Part shown: one piece after another, positions 1 to 6,297 of the stretch | How positions within the stretch are numbered: position 1 is the stretch's first letter | Layout of the letters: each line of letters begins with the position of its first letter | Origin: an uncultured Clostridia bacterium | GTDB lineage: Bacteria; Bacillota; Clostridia; Oscillospirales; Ruminococcaceae | Direction of reading: 5' to 3' | Assembly (NCBI GenBank): GCA_945867255.1 | Contig: CAMBHV010000077.1 | Coordinates: forward strand, 1 to 6,769 | Length of the DNA stretch: 6,769 nt | The notes under the pieces: generated by a model | Told to the model about the DNA's origin: nothing | Seen by the model: only the letters and a program-made list of their open reading frames with translations | Database searches by the model: none | Position numbers and translations under genes: made by a program

Positions 1-419
1 TTTTTGGGATCTGGTCGGATATGTGGATGCAGGATAGATATTACCGCAACCACGGAATCGTGACAGGTTTTATCACAAACTTGCGAGTACTGAATATTAC
101 TGCACCCGATGGGTATCATGCAGATGCGCTGGAGCAGCTTGCGCAGAAGACCTTGCAGGAGGCAGAAAACCGCAACCCGATATTTGAAAATTCCTATGCA
201 GCAGTGGTTCAGGAGAGTGAGCGGGAAAACCAGCCCAACATCATCTATTTAATGAATGAATCATTTTGGGATGTTACACGGCTGGAAGGAATTGAATTTG
301 ACAGGGAGCTAACACCGAATCTAAATCGCCTGAAGCAGGAGGCTGCATATGGCTACTGTTTTTCGCCTTCTTACGGCGGGGGAACATGCGATGTAGAATT
401 TGAAGCACTTACCGGCTAA
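1..419 (+). pseudogene. LtaS-like sulfatase-fold enzyme, 5' fragment (5' end outside the window, frame broken)
   Basis: The frame is open from position 3 and continues upstream, so the true start and any N-terminal membrane helices lie outside the window. The visible part matches the extracellular domain of lipoteichoic acid synthase/phosphoglycerol transferase family proteins, which transfer glycerol-phosphate on the outer face of the membrane using Mn2+. Two active-site elements are present. The metal-ligand Glu sits in NIIYLMNESFW (codon 258-260). The nucleophile Thr sits in SYGGGTCDVEFEALTG (codon 384-386), equivalent by motif to E255 and T300 of S. aureus LtaS. The reading frame ends at TAA 417-419 directly after EALTG, where family members continue for about ten residues to a PYQQY-like motif. 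That motif is found in the next fragment in a different frame. Family assignment is confident. Whether the break is real or an assembly error cannot be told from the sequence. Confidence 0.85.
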
Positions 420-1305
420 GCCTTATCAGCAGTATGTGACAAAGTCGATTCCGGCTTTACCGCAGTTCCTGAAAACGGAAGGATATGAAACCCTTGCCAT
501 TCATGGGTATGGGCGTAAGTTCTGGAGCAGAGATACAGCCTACCCGAACCTTGGAATTGATACTTTTATTGCGCAGGACGATTTTGAGGCCCCTGATAAA
601 CGCCGTGGTTTCATTTCTGACCATGAAATGACGTTGCGCATCATCGAAGAGTATGAGGCTAGGTCGCAGGATGGCCCGTTGTTTATCCACGCAGTGACCA
701 TGCAGAATCATACTACATATGATGAATCCAGGTATCCGGAAAGTGAACTGGTGCAAATCACAGAACATCCGGGCCTTTCTGAAGAAACATTGAGCCAGCT
801 TCGGGATTTTGCCACCGGCATCTATGAGGCGGATGCAGCACTGGGAGAATTGATTGATTATTTCGAACAACGGGAAGAACCTGTTATTGTAGTGTTTTGG
901 GGTGATCACTTTAACCCAGTGGGGAAAGGTAATGAACTGTATGAAAAAACAGGCTTTATTGAGCAGGGTGACACTTCCACTATGCACTTGCGTCAGACAG
1001 ATCTGCTGATTTGGAGCAATTACTATCATACAAGCGTTTCGCTTGGCACTGTGGCGGCATATGAAATAAGCCCTGTGATGATGGACCTGTATGGGTTGGA
1101 TATGCCATTGTGGTTTGAAAAGCTGATACAGGAACTTCCGGTCATGCGTGCCCGCACGCGTGGTGTGACCGTAGAACCCGATTCCTCGCTTTCTGAAACG
1201 ATGACACCAGAACAGCAGCAGCTGTTTGATGAAAACTGGTTGATACAGTATGATATGATGTTTGGAAAGGGATACTGGCCGTTTCAGGATGAAATGCCGC
1301 AATAA
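400..1305 (+). pseudogene. LtaS-like sulfatase-fold enzyme, 3' fragment (C-terminal catalytic part, shifted frame)
   Basis: This is the continuation of the upstream fragment in the +1 frame. Recognisable homology begins at PYQQYV (from 421). The open frame runs back to a TTG at 400, but no Shine-Dalgarno sequence precedes it, so independent translation is unlikely. Catalytic-domain motifs follow in the expected order: GYGRKFWSRD (Trp and Arg of the substrate pocket), MQNHTTY (the His that binds the phosphate region) and VVFWGDHFNP, whose Asp-His pair (904-909) is the metal-binding DH of the family. The C-terminus ends at TAA 1303-1305 with a tail FGKGYWPF typical of clostridial members. Nothing here is degenerate apart from the junction, so the break is recent or artefactual. 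A functional enzyme would need both halves in one chain, because the nucleophile Thr and the metal-binding DH lie on opposite sides of the break. Confidence 0.82.
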
Positions 1306-1364
1306 CATGGCAAAGTGACGGCGAAGCGGTTATGGACGGAAAAACGAGAAAATAGAAAAATTTC

Positions 1365-1393
1365 TTGTAATCTTGATTTGAGTATGATATACT
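1365..1393 (+). promoter_or_regulatory. Promoter of rpsB-tsf (sigma-A type, extended -10)
   Basis: TTGTAA (1365-1370) and TATACT (1388-1393) are separated by exactly 17 nt, and TGA directly before the -10 box gives an extended -10 TGN motif. The expected transcription start is near 1400, leaving a leader of about 96 nt before rpsB. The stretch from 1306 to 1364 shows no inverted repeat, so I see no terminator for the LtaS-like gene upstream, and some read-through into rpsB is possible. Confidence 0.75.
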
Positions 1394-1409
1394 AATACGG
1401 CAATACGCA

Positions 1410-1462
1410 CGCATTGCTTTGGTTTGTTGTGCCTTTTAGGTGAAAAGCCGTGTGGCAATGCG
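1410..1462 (+). promoter_or_regulatory. Structured 5' leader of rpsB (candidate autoregulatory RNA element)
   Basis: CGCATTGC (1410-1417) is perfectly complementary to GCAATGCG (1455-1462), giving an 8-bp closing stem around a 37-nt interior. Inside it CTTTT (1433-1437) can pair with AAAAG (1443-1447) around the loop AGGTG. The structure lies wholly between the predicted transcript start and the rpsB Shine-Dalgarno (1481-1486). E. coli S2 is known to repress its own mRNA through the rpsB leader, and a similar role here is inference. No poly-T run follows the stem, so a translational rather than attenuation mechanism would be expected. Confidence 0.5.
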
Positions 1463-1495
1463 GAGGGTAAAAACAATTTTAGGAGGAAAATAATT

Positions 1496-2224
1496 ATGGC
1501 AGTCGTATCTATGAAACAGCTTCTCGAGGCCGGCGTGCACTTTGGTCATCAGACCCGCCGCTGGAACCCCAAAATGGCGAAGTATATCTTCACCGAGCGC
1601 AATGGTATTTACATCATTGACTTGCAGAAAACCGTTAAGAAGCTGGACGAAGCTTATAATTTTGTACGCGATGTGGCAGCTGAGGGCGGCAGCATCCTGT
1701 TTGTGGGTACAAAAAAGCAGGCGCAGGAATCCATTCGTGAAGAGGCCATGCGTTGTGGCATGCATTATGTAAATGCGCGTTGGCTGGGCGGCATGCTCAC
1801 CAACTTCCGCACGATCCGTCGTCGTATCGACCGTATGGAGCAGATCAACAAAATGCGTGAGGACGGCACGTTTGACATGCTTCCGAAAAAGGAAGTTGCC
1901 AAGCTGGAGCTGGAATCTGAAAAGCTGGAGAAATTCTTGGGCGGCGTAAAAGAAATGGGCACTTTGCCGAAAGCAATGTTCATTGTGGATCCGCGCAAAG
2001 AGCGCATCGCTGTTTCTGAGGCCCGTAAGCTGAACATTCCTATCGTGGCTATTGTGGATACCAACTGCGATCCGGATGAGATCGATTATGTCATCCCCGG
2101 TAACGACGATGCGATCCGTGCAGTGAAGCTGATTGCCGGCGCTATGGCAGATGCCGTGCTGGAAGGCCGTCAGGGCGAGCAGATGGAAGATGCCGAAGTG
2201 CAGGAAGAAGCTGCTGCTGAATAA
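1496..2224 (+). CDS. rpsB: 30S ribosomal protein S2
   Basis: This encodes the 242-residue small-subunit protein S2, which joins the 30S particle late and is needed for binding of S1 or mRNA. Both family signatures are present: LLEAGVHFGHQTRRWNPKM near residues 9-27, and the PKAMFIVDPRKERIAV region near 158-173, followed by NIPIVAIVDTNCDPD. The central coiled-coil region (about 105-150) is rich in Arg, Lys and Glu, as expected, and the C-terminus ends in an acidic tail (about 229-242). The start is ATG 1496 because AGGAGG at 1481-1486 lies 9 nt upstream and MAVVSMKQLLEAG matches the usual N-terminus. The frame is open further upstream to 1424, but that stretch lies in the structured leader. 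It is the first gene of a two-gene operon, with tsf 40 nt downstream. Confidence 0.98.
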   Translation: MAVVSMKQLLEAGVHFGHQTRRWNPKMAKYIFTERNGIYIIDLQKTVKKLDEAYNFVRDVAAEGGSILFVGTKKQAQESIREEAMRCGMHYVNARWLGGMLTNFRTIRRRIDRMEQINKMREDGTFDMLPKKEVAKLELESEKLEKFLGGVKEMGTLPKAMFIVDPRKERIAVSEARKLNIPIVAIVDTNCDPDEIDYVIPGNDDAIRAVKLIAGAMADAVLEGRQGEQMEDAEVQEEAAAE

Positions 2225-2264
2225 GAGTGTTGTTTGAAATTTTTTAAGAATAGGAGAATGCAAC

Positions 2265-3185
2265 ATGGCATTTACTGCACAGGATGTAAAAAAACTGCGT
2301 GAGCAGACTGGCTGCGGCATGATGGACTGCAAAAAGGCTTTGACTGAGGCCGGCGGCGATTTTGATAAAGCTGTTGAATGGCTGCGTGAAAAAGGCTTGG
2401 CAGCTGCTCAGAAAAAAGCGGGGCGCATTGCTGCGGAAGGCATGGTTTATGCCACTGCTGACCTGGAAAAGAAACTTGGCGTTATGATCGAAGTGAATGC
2501 AGAAACGGATTTCGTTGCGAAGAACGAGCTGTTCCAGACATTCGTGAAAGATGTAGCCAATGTAGTAATGACTCAGAATCCTGCTACGGTTGAAGAACTG
2601 CTTGCTTGCCAGCTTGGCGAGGGCACAGTGGAAGCTGCTCTGCAGGAGAAAGTGCTGGTAATTGGCGAGAATATCAAGATTCGCCGTTTTGTGCGCTACG
2701 AAGGCGTTTGCGCGGCTTATGTGCATGGCGGCGGTACGCATGGCGTTTTGGTTCGCTTCGATACGTCGGACGAAGTTGCTGGTAAGCCCGAGTTTGTGAC
2801 AATGGGCAAAGACGTTGCCATGCAGATTGCTGCGGTAAATCCTGGCTATCTGGATGAGGCTTCCGTGCCTGCTGAGGTTCTGGAAAAAGAAAAGGAAATT
2901 CTGCTTGCACAGATTTCTAATGATCCGAAAATGGCCGCAAAACCTGACTTTGTGAAACAGAAGATGGTGGATGGCAAGATTGGCAAGTTCTATAAGGAGA
3001 ACTGCCTGGTGGATCAGGCCTTCGTGAAAGATGGAGATCTCACGGTTGGCCAGTATATTGCCAATTGCGCGAAAGAACTGGGCGGAGATATTAAGGTGGT
3101 TGAATTTGTGCGCTTTGAAAAAGGCGAAGGCCTGGAGAAGCGTGAGGATGATTTTGCGGCAGAAGTTGCCAGCATGATGAAATAA
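2265..3185 (+). CDS. tsf: Translation elongation factor Ts
   Basis: EF-Ts is the cytoplasmic guanine-nucleotide exchange factor that releases GDP from EF-Tu. The 306-residue product has a full N-terminal UBA-like domain (about residues 5-40: LREQTGCGMMDCKKAL and GGDFDKAVEWLREKG). The TDFVAKN signature at residues 81-87 contains the Asp-Phe that intrudes near the Mg2+ site of EF-Tu. The core repeats follow, then a C-terminal KFYKENCLVDQAFVKD segment and a final helix. Length is normal for Firmicutes. The start at ATG 2265 is supported by AGGAG at 2252-2256, 8 nt upstream. It is co-transcribed with rpsB, with a 40-nt gap and no promoter seen in it. A strong terminator follows the stop, so pyrH and frr are not part of this transcript. 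Confidence 0.98.
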   Translation: MAFTAQDVKKLREQTGCGMMDCKKALTEAGGDFDKAVEWLREKGLAAAQKKAGRIAAEGMVYATADLEKKLGVMIEVNAETDFVAKNELFQTFVKDVANVVMTQNPATVEELLACQLGEGTVEAALQEKVLVIGENIKIRRFVRYEGVCAAYVHGGGTHGVLVRFDTSDEVAGKPEFVTMGKDVAMQIAAVNPGYLDEASVPAEVLEKEKEILLAQISNDPKMAAKPDFVKQKMVDGKIGKFYKENCLVDQAFVKDGDLTVGQYIANCAKELGGDIKVVEFVRFEKGEGLEKREDDFAAEVASMMK

Positions 3186-3226
3186 TTCTACCTTTGTCCC
3201 GCGGCGGCTATTTGGCCTAATATATG

Positions 3227-3266
3227 AAGAGAGAAGCATTCTTAAAGAGATGTTTCTCTCTTTTTT
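3227..3266 (+). terminator. Intrinsic terminator of the rpsB-tsf operon
   Basis: AAGAGAGAA (3227-3235) pairs perfectly with TTCTCTCTT (3254-3262). The stem continues inward with G·T, C-G, A-T, T-A and T·G pairs, giving about 14 pairs around an 8-nt loop (3241-3248). A run of six T (3261-3266) overlaps and follows the 3' arm. It lies 41 nt after the tsf stop codon. Confidence 0.88.
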
Positions 3267-3462
3267 GTTGTGAAAATCATTCTGAATCTCAATTTTACAC
3301 TTTGATTTGTGATTTCACTTATAACAAACGGCGAGGCGATATGAGCTGAACAACTGCATTGCGGTGGTTTACATGAGTAAAAAATTTTTTGGAATATATG
3401 ATTTCAAATATCTAATTTTTTCCTTAAATATGAAAAGAAATGATTGTTTGAGAAAATATTAT

Positions 3463-3491
3463 TTGATTTTTCTTGTTCAATATGGTAAAGT
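3463..3491 (+). promoter_or_regulatory. Possible promoter of yerC
   Basis: TTGATT (3463-3468) and TAAAGT (3486-3491) are 17 nt apart, and TGG before the -10 resembles an extended -10. The match is moderate: four of six positions in each box. The surrounding spacer from 3267 to 3549 is strongly AT-rich, especially 3370-3505, so chance matches are likely. Apart from this site and the small inverted repeat at 3504-3522, I see nothing convincing in that spacer. Confidence 0.4.
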
Positions 3492-3503
3492 GAAAAAGTA
3501 TTA

Positions 3504-3522
3504 ATGCGATGGGATATCGTAT
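3504..3522 (+). repeat. Inverted repeat in the yerC leader
   Basis: ATGCGAT (3504-3510) and ATCGTAT (3516-3522) form seven pairs, one of them G·T, around the loop GGGAT. It lies just downstream of the predicted transcript start and 13 nt before the yerC Shine-Dalgarno. It could be an operator or a small leader hairpin. It is short enough to be chance. Confidence 0.3.
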
Positions 3523-3549
3523 TTGCATCAGAGATAGGAGGTGGTCTTG

Positions 3550-3849
3550 ATGGCTGAACATAAGGCAAAAAGCCCACAGGCAGATTTGCTATTTAAGGCG
3601 ATTTTATCATTAAAAACTACAGAAGAGTGCTATGATTTTTTTGAAGATCTTTGCACTATGAAGGAAATTTCAGACATGGCGCAGCGTGTAAAAACTGCGC
3701 AGATGTTGTTAAACGGGCATACCTATGAGCAAATCGTAAAAGACGTGGAAATCAGTACTGCTACGATTAGCCGCATCAATCGATGCATTCAGTACGGCAA
3801 TGGTGGCTATGCATTGATTTTGAATCGTGTTGCAGAAAAAAAGAAATAA
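3550..3849 (+). CDS. yerC: TrpR-superfamily regulator, YerC/YecD family
   Basis: This is a 99-residue protein of the YerC/YecD family, a small all-helical branch of the Trp repressor superfamily common in Firmicutes. A helix-turn-helix lies near residues 56-80, with GHTYEQIVKDVEIST followed by the recognition helix TATISRINRCIQYG and the family-typical GNGGY. The N-terminal helices (LLFKAILSLKTTEECYDFF) would form the interlocked dimer. It lacks the clear tryptophan context of TrpR, and its ligand and target are not evident. The start is ATG 3550 because AGGAGGTG at 3536-3543, a full match to the anti-Shine-Dalgarno, lies 6 nt upstream. An in-frame GTG at 3541 is inside that site and cannot be the start. 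It appears monocistronic, with neighbours separated by long spacers on both sides. No good terminator is seen after it. Confidence 0.93.
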   Translation: MAEHKAKSPQADLLFKAILSLKTTEECYDFFEDLCTMKEISDMAQRVKTAQMLLNGHTYEQIVKDVEISTATISRINRCIQYGNGGYALILNRVAEKKK

Positions 3850-3910
3850 AGCATTCGTATTTCAAAAAAAGAGAGCCGGAAGTTTCTTAATATATGCAGC
3901 TTGTAACGAT

Positions 3911-3934
3911 ATTTTATGCAACTTATCATAAAAT
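3911..3934 (+). repeat. AT-rich inverted repeat between yerC and livJ
   Basis: ATTTTATG (3911-3918) and CATAAAAT (3927-3934) are perfect inverted copies around an 8-nt spacer. No T-run follows on either strand, so it is not a standard terminator. It could be a weak 3' hairpin of yerC or a protein site upstream of the liv promoter. The rest of the yerC-livJ spacer shows nothing else apart from the promoter and the cre-like site. Confidence 0.3.
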
Positions 3935-3971
3935 GACGCTTCACCATAACAAAGTATGTCAAAATGGCACA

Positions 3972-4001
3972 TTGAAAATGGCTCATTGTTCGGTATAAAA
4001 T
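3972..4001 (+). promoter_or_regulatory. Promoter of the liv transporter operon
   Basis: TTGAAA (3972-3977) is followed after 16 nt by TATAAA (3994-3999). Reading the -10 instead as TAAAAT (3996-4001) gives an 18-nt spacer. Both are good sigma-A matches. The transcript would start near 4007 and carry a leader of about 60 nt. Confidence 0.65.
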
Positions 4002-4018
4002 AGTAGCAATATCCGCAC

Positions 4019-4032
4019 GGGAAACGTTTAAC
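4019..4032 (+). promoter_or_regulatory. cre-like operator in the liv leader
   Basis: The 14-mer GGGAAACGTTTAAC contains the perfect palindrome AAACGTTT (4022-4029) and matches the catabolite-responsive element consensus TGWAARCGYTWWCA at 10 of 14 positions, including the whole AARCGYT core. It lies about 12-25 nt after the predicted transcript start, a place where CcpA or another LacI-family protein would block transcription. The outer positions do not match well, so assignment to CcpA is tentative. Confidence 0.4.
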
Positions 4033-4066
4033 GCTTTATCGTGGGGGCGAAATGGAGGAGAAATTT

Positions 4067-5251
4067 ATGAAAAAGTTTATTGCGGCTGGCCTTGCATTAT
4101 GTATGGCCTTGGCAATGGTTGCATGTGGCGGCAACACGTCTTCTTCGGCGTCTCAGGCGGCCGGTGGTGCATCTGTAACAAATACAGATGGGGCTATCGT
4201 GATTAAAATGGGCGGCATTGGCCCTGTGACGGGTGCGAACGCCGTATATGGCGAAGCCGTGAAGAATGGCGCTCAGATTGCTGTGGACGAAATCAATGCG
4301 TCGGATAGCACAGTGAAATTCGAATATAATTTCCAGGACGATGAAGGCGATGCGGAAAAAGCCATCAATGCTTATAATAACCTCAAAGACTGGGGTATGC
4401 AGGTGCTGATGGGTACAGTAACAACTACCCCCTGCCTGGCGGTTATTTCTGAGACGGAAGCGGATAATATGTTCCAAATCACGCCGTCTGCTTCTTCTAC
4501 GGATGTAATTGTTCCTGATAATGTGTTCCAGGTTTGCTTCACAGACCCGAACCAGGGCGTTTCTGCCGCGGATTACATTGCGGATAATGGCCTTGCTACA
4601 AAAGTGGCTGCGATTTACGATAGCTCGGATGCTTATTCAAAGGGTATTTATGATGCGTTTGCTGCTGAAGCCGAGGTGAAAGGCCTTGAGATTGTGTGTG
4701 CAGAGGCGTTCACTTCCGACAATAAGACGGACTTTAAAACGCAGCTTCAGAAAGCACAGAGTGAAGGCGCAGACCTTGTGTTCCTGCCTATTTATTATAC
4801 CGAAGCAGCTTTGATTTTGACCCAGGCAGATCAGCTTGGCTATGAACCCACATTCTTTGGTTGCGATGGCATGGATGGCCTGCTAAATGTGAAAAATTTT
4901 GATACAAATCTTGCTGAAGGCCTGATGTTGATGACACCGTTTGATGCCACCAGCGAGGACGAATTGACGGCAAACTTTGTCAAAACTTATGAGGAAAAGT
5001 TCGGCGGCACACCGAACCAGTTTGCTGCAGATGCCTATGATGCCGTTTATGCAATTCGTGATGCGTGTGTGCAGGCAGGTGTTACATCAGATATGAGCGT
5101 GTCTGATCTCGGCGATGCACTGAAAGTTGCAATTACAGAGGTAACGATGGATGGCCTCACCGGTTCTAATATGACCTGGAAGGCTACGGGTGAGGTTAGC
5201 AAGGCTCCTATTGTTGTAAAAATTGAAAACGGGGCATATAAGCAGCTGTAA
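4067..5251 (+). CDS. livJ: Branched-chain amino acid ABC transporter, substrate-binding lipoprotein
   Basis: This is the extracytoplasmic binding subunit of a LivJ/LivK-type importer (type I periplasmic-binding fold), 394 residues. The N-terminus is a lipoprotein signal: MKK, a hydrophobic stretch, then MVAC with the lipidated Cys at residue 20 (codon 4124-4126), followed by a Ser/Ala/Gly-rich linker. Family features follow: VIKMGGIGPVTG at the start of the first lobe, VYGEAVKNGAQIAVDEIN, FQDDEGDAEKAINAYNNL, a TPSASSTD ligand-loop region, and FFGCDGMDGLL in the second lobe. The start is ATG 4067 because GGAGGAG (4054-4060) lies 6 nt upstream and the product begins directly with the signal peptide. 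An in-frame ATG at 4052 is immediately before that site and would leave it without a Shine-Dalgarno. It is first in the operon, ahead of two permease genes. Substrate specificity cannot be read with certainty, since the family also includes amide, urea and other amino-acid binders. Confidence 0.93.
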   Translation: MKKFIAAGLALCMALAMVACGGNTSSSASQAAGGASVTNTDGAIVIKMGGIGPVTGANAVYGEAVKNGAQIAVDEINASDSTVKFEYNFQDDEGDAEKAINAYNNLKDWGMQVLMGTVTTTPCLAVISETEADNMFQITPSASSTDVIVPDNVFQVCFTDPNQGVSAADYIADNGLATKVAAIYDSSDAYSKGIYDAFAAEAEVKGLEIVCAEAFTSDNKTDFKTQLQKAQSEGADLVFLPIYYTEAALILTQADQLGYEPTFFGCDGMDGLLNVKNFDTNLAEGLMLMTPFDATSEDELTANFVKTYEEKFGGTPNQFAADAYDAVYAIRDACVQAGVTSDMSVSDLGDALKVAITEVTMDGLTGSNMTWKATGEVSKAPIVVKIENGAYKQL

Positions 5252-5288
5252 AAGTTGTTTGCTTATTTTCTTATTCAGAATTATTCAG

Positions 5289-5324
5289 CAAAGAAGGCTG
5301 CCGCATATTCGGCAGCCTTCTTTG
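5289..5324 (+). terminator. Strong stem-loop after livJ (partial terminator or mRNA 3' stabiliser)
   Basis: AAAGAAGGCTGCCG (5290-5303) and CGGCAGCCTTCTTT (5310-5323) are perfectly complementary, and C5289-G5324 extends the stem to 15 bp around the loop CATATT. The only T-rich stretch is TTCTTT inside the 3' arm, followed by GGCAATA, so termination is probably incomplete. The position inside the operon fits a device that lowers permease relative to binding-protein expression. Confidence 0.75.
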
Positions 5325-5325
5325 G

Positions 5326-5357
5326 CAATAAAGCTGGCTGAAAGGCAGCTCTTATTG
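5326..5357 (+). repeat. Second stem-loop between livJ and livH
   Basis: CAATAAAGCTG (5326-5336) pairs with CAGCT (5346-5350) and TTATTG (5352-5357), with one bulged C at 5351: 11 pairs around a 9-nt loop. It begins two bases after the first stem-loop ends. GGCAGC at 5344-5349 repeats the 3'-arm motif of the first hairpin (5311-5316) and could pair with GCTGCC at 5297-5302 instead. No T-run follows. Confidence 0.5.
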
Positions 5358-5405
5358 TGAAAAACACCTGCGAAGATCAAAACAATGGTGTGAGGGGCAG
5401 AGGAT

Positions 5406-6287
5406 ATGGATTTCATTTCTTTTCTTGTGAACGGAATCAGCCTGGGCAGTATTTATGCCATTATTGCACTTGGATACACAATGGTTTATGGCATTGCAAA
5501 AATGTTGAACTTCGCCCATGGCGATATCATAATGGTTGGCGGATATTTGATTTTTACCTGCATGAATAGTTTGTCGCTTCCACCGGTCGTTTGTGTGCTG
5601 ATTGCAATGGCGGTATGTACATTACTGGGCATCACTATTGAGAGAGTGGCATATAAACCTTTGCGTGGTGCACCAAGCCTTGCAGTGCTGATTACAGCAA
5701 TTGGTGTAAGCTATTTTTTGCAAAATATGGCACTTCTGATTTGGGGTTCTGCACCAAAGTCGTTTAATTCTGTGGTGTCAATGGAGCCTTTGCGCCTGTT
5801 TGACGGAAGCCTTGTAATAACAGGGGAAACGGTGGTAACAATTGTTGTTTCAGCAGTTATCATGGTGGGACTATGGTTGTTTGTGAATAAAACCAAAATC
5901 GGGCGCGCTATGTTGGCAGTGTCGGAAGATCGTGGGGCTGCACAGTTGATGGGCGTGAATGTGAATGCAACGATATCCATCACGTTTGCTGTTGGAAGCG
6001 CCTTGGCTGCTGTTGCAGGTGCGTTAATGTGTTCCGCCTATCCTATTTTGCAGCCCACTACAGGAGCTATGCCGGGTATCAAGGCGTTTGTTGCTGCGGT
6101 GTTTGGTGGCATTGGTTCGATCCCGGGCGCGATGTTAGGCGGTATTCTTCTGGGTGTCATTGAGAACTTGAGTAAGGCATATATTTCTACTCAACTTGCC
6201 GATGCGATTGTGTTTGCTGTGCTGATCATTGTGCTGCTTGTGAAACCAACTGGCATTCTGGGCAAAAAGATCAATGTGAAAGTGTAG
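5406..6287 (+). CDS. livH: Branched-chain amino acid ABC transporter permease LivH
   Basis: This is an integral membrane subunit of the importer, 293 residues, normal for LivH, with about eight hydrophobic segments spread along the chain. Family landmarks are NGISLGSIYAIIALG at residues 9-23, MLNFAHGDIIMVGGY at 33-47, and YKPLRGAPSLAVLITAIGVS near 83-102. A cytoplasmic coupling loop GRAMLAVSEDRGAAQLMGV (167-185) contacts the ATPase subunits. GIKAFVAAVFGGIGSIPG (224-241) is near the end, and KPTGILGKK is the usual C-terminus. The start is ATG 5406, with GAGGGG (5392-5397) 8 nt upstream. It lies 154 nt after livJ behind two stem-loops, and I see no good promoter of its own. Its stop codon overlaps the Shine-Dalgarno of livM. 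Confidence 0.95.
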   Translation: MDFISFLVNGISLGSIYAIIALGYTMVYGIAKMLNFAHGDIIMVGGYLIFTCMNSLSLPPVVCVLIAMAVCTLLGITIERVAYKPLRGAPSLAVLITAIGVSYFLQNMALLIWGSAPKSFNSVVSMEPLRLFDGSLVITGETVVTIVVSAVIMVGLWLFVNKTKIGRAMLAVSEDRGAAQLMGVNVNATISITFAVGSALAAVAGALMCSAYPILQPTTGAMPGIKAFVAAVFGGIGSIPGAMLGGILLGVIENLSKAYISTQLADAIVFAVLIIVLLVKPTGILGKKINVKV

Positions 6288-6291
6288 GTGA
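6286..6291 (+). promoter_or_regulatory. livM Shine-Dalgarno overlapping the livH stop codon
   Basis: AGGTGA at 6286-6291 begins inside the livH stop TAG (6285-6287) and lies 6 nt before ATG 6298. It fixes the livM start and suggests translational coupling with livH. The GTG at 6288 is part of this site and opens an unrelated, non-homologous frame. Confidence 0.7.
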
Positions 6292-6297
6292 CGGAAG

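Noticed and set aside
400..425. Programmed ribosomal frameshift in the LtaS-like gene
   Set aside because: No slippery heptamer or stimulatory hairpin is visible at the junction, and about ten conserved residues seem to be missing, which a frameshift alone would not restore.
1424..1495. N-terminal extension of S2 from a TTG at 1424
   Set aside because: It lies in the structured leader without a Shine-Dalgarno. ATG 1496 has AGGAGG and the family-typical N-terminus.
2244..3239. 331-codon antisense frame over tsf, and a similar one at 1436-2332 over rpsB
   Set aside because: Both are shadows of highly expressed, codon-biased genes. Their products have no recognisable domain and no Shine-Dalgarno was seen.
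3270..3300. Imperfect inverted repeat GTGAAAAT / ATTTTACAC after the tsf terminator
   Set aside because: It has a bulge and a 14-nt loop in AT-rich DNA, and the preceding hairpin already explains termination.
3373..3504. A 43-codon open frame (MSKKFFGIYDF...) in the AT-rich spacer before yerC
   Set aside because: Only a weak GGTGG precedes it, the composition is that of the AT-rich spacer, it overlaps the likely yerC promoter, and I recognise no homology.
4052..4066. Upstream in-frame ATG for the binding lipoprotein
   Set aside because: The ATG is directly joined to the GGAGGAG that serves ATG 4067, and the extension would put charged residues before a complete lipoprotein signal.
5255..5284. 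Promoter-like TTGTTT...AATTAT after livJ as a livH promoter
   Set aside because: The -10 box is poor with an 18-nt spacer, and any transcript would pass directly into the strong stem-loop.
5271..5288. Direct repeat TTATTCAG twice, 10 nt apart
   Set aside because: Only two short AT-rich copies, with no sign of a longer array or of a regulatory role.
5357..5569. 70-codon frame overlapping the start of livH
   Set aside because: It is out of frame with the conserved permease motifs, has no homology, and begins inside the second hairpin.
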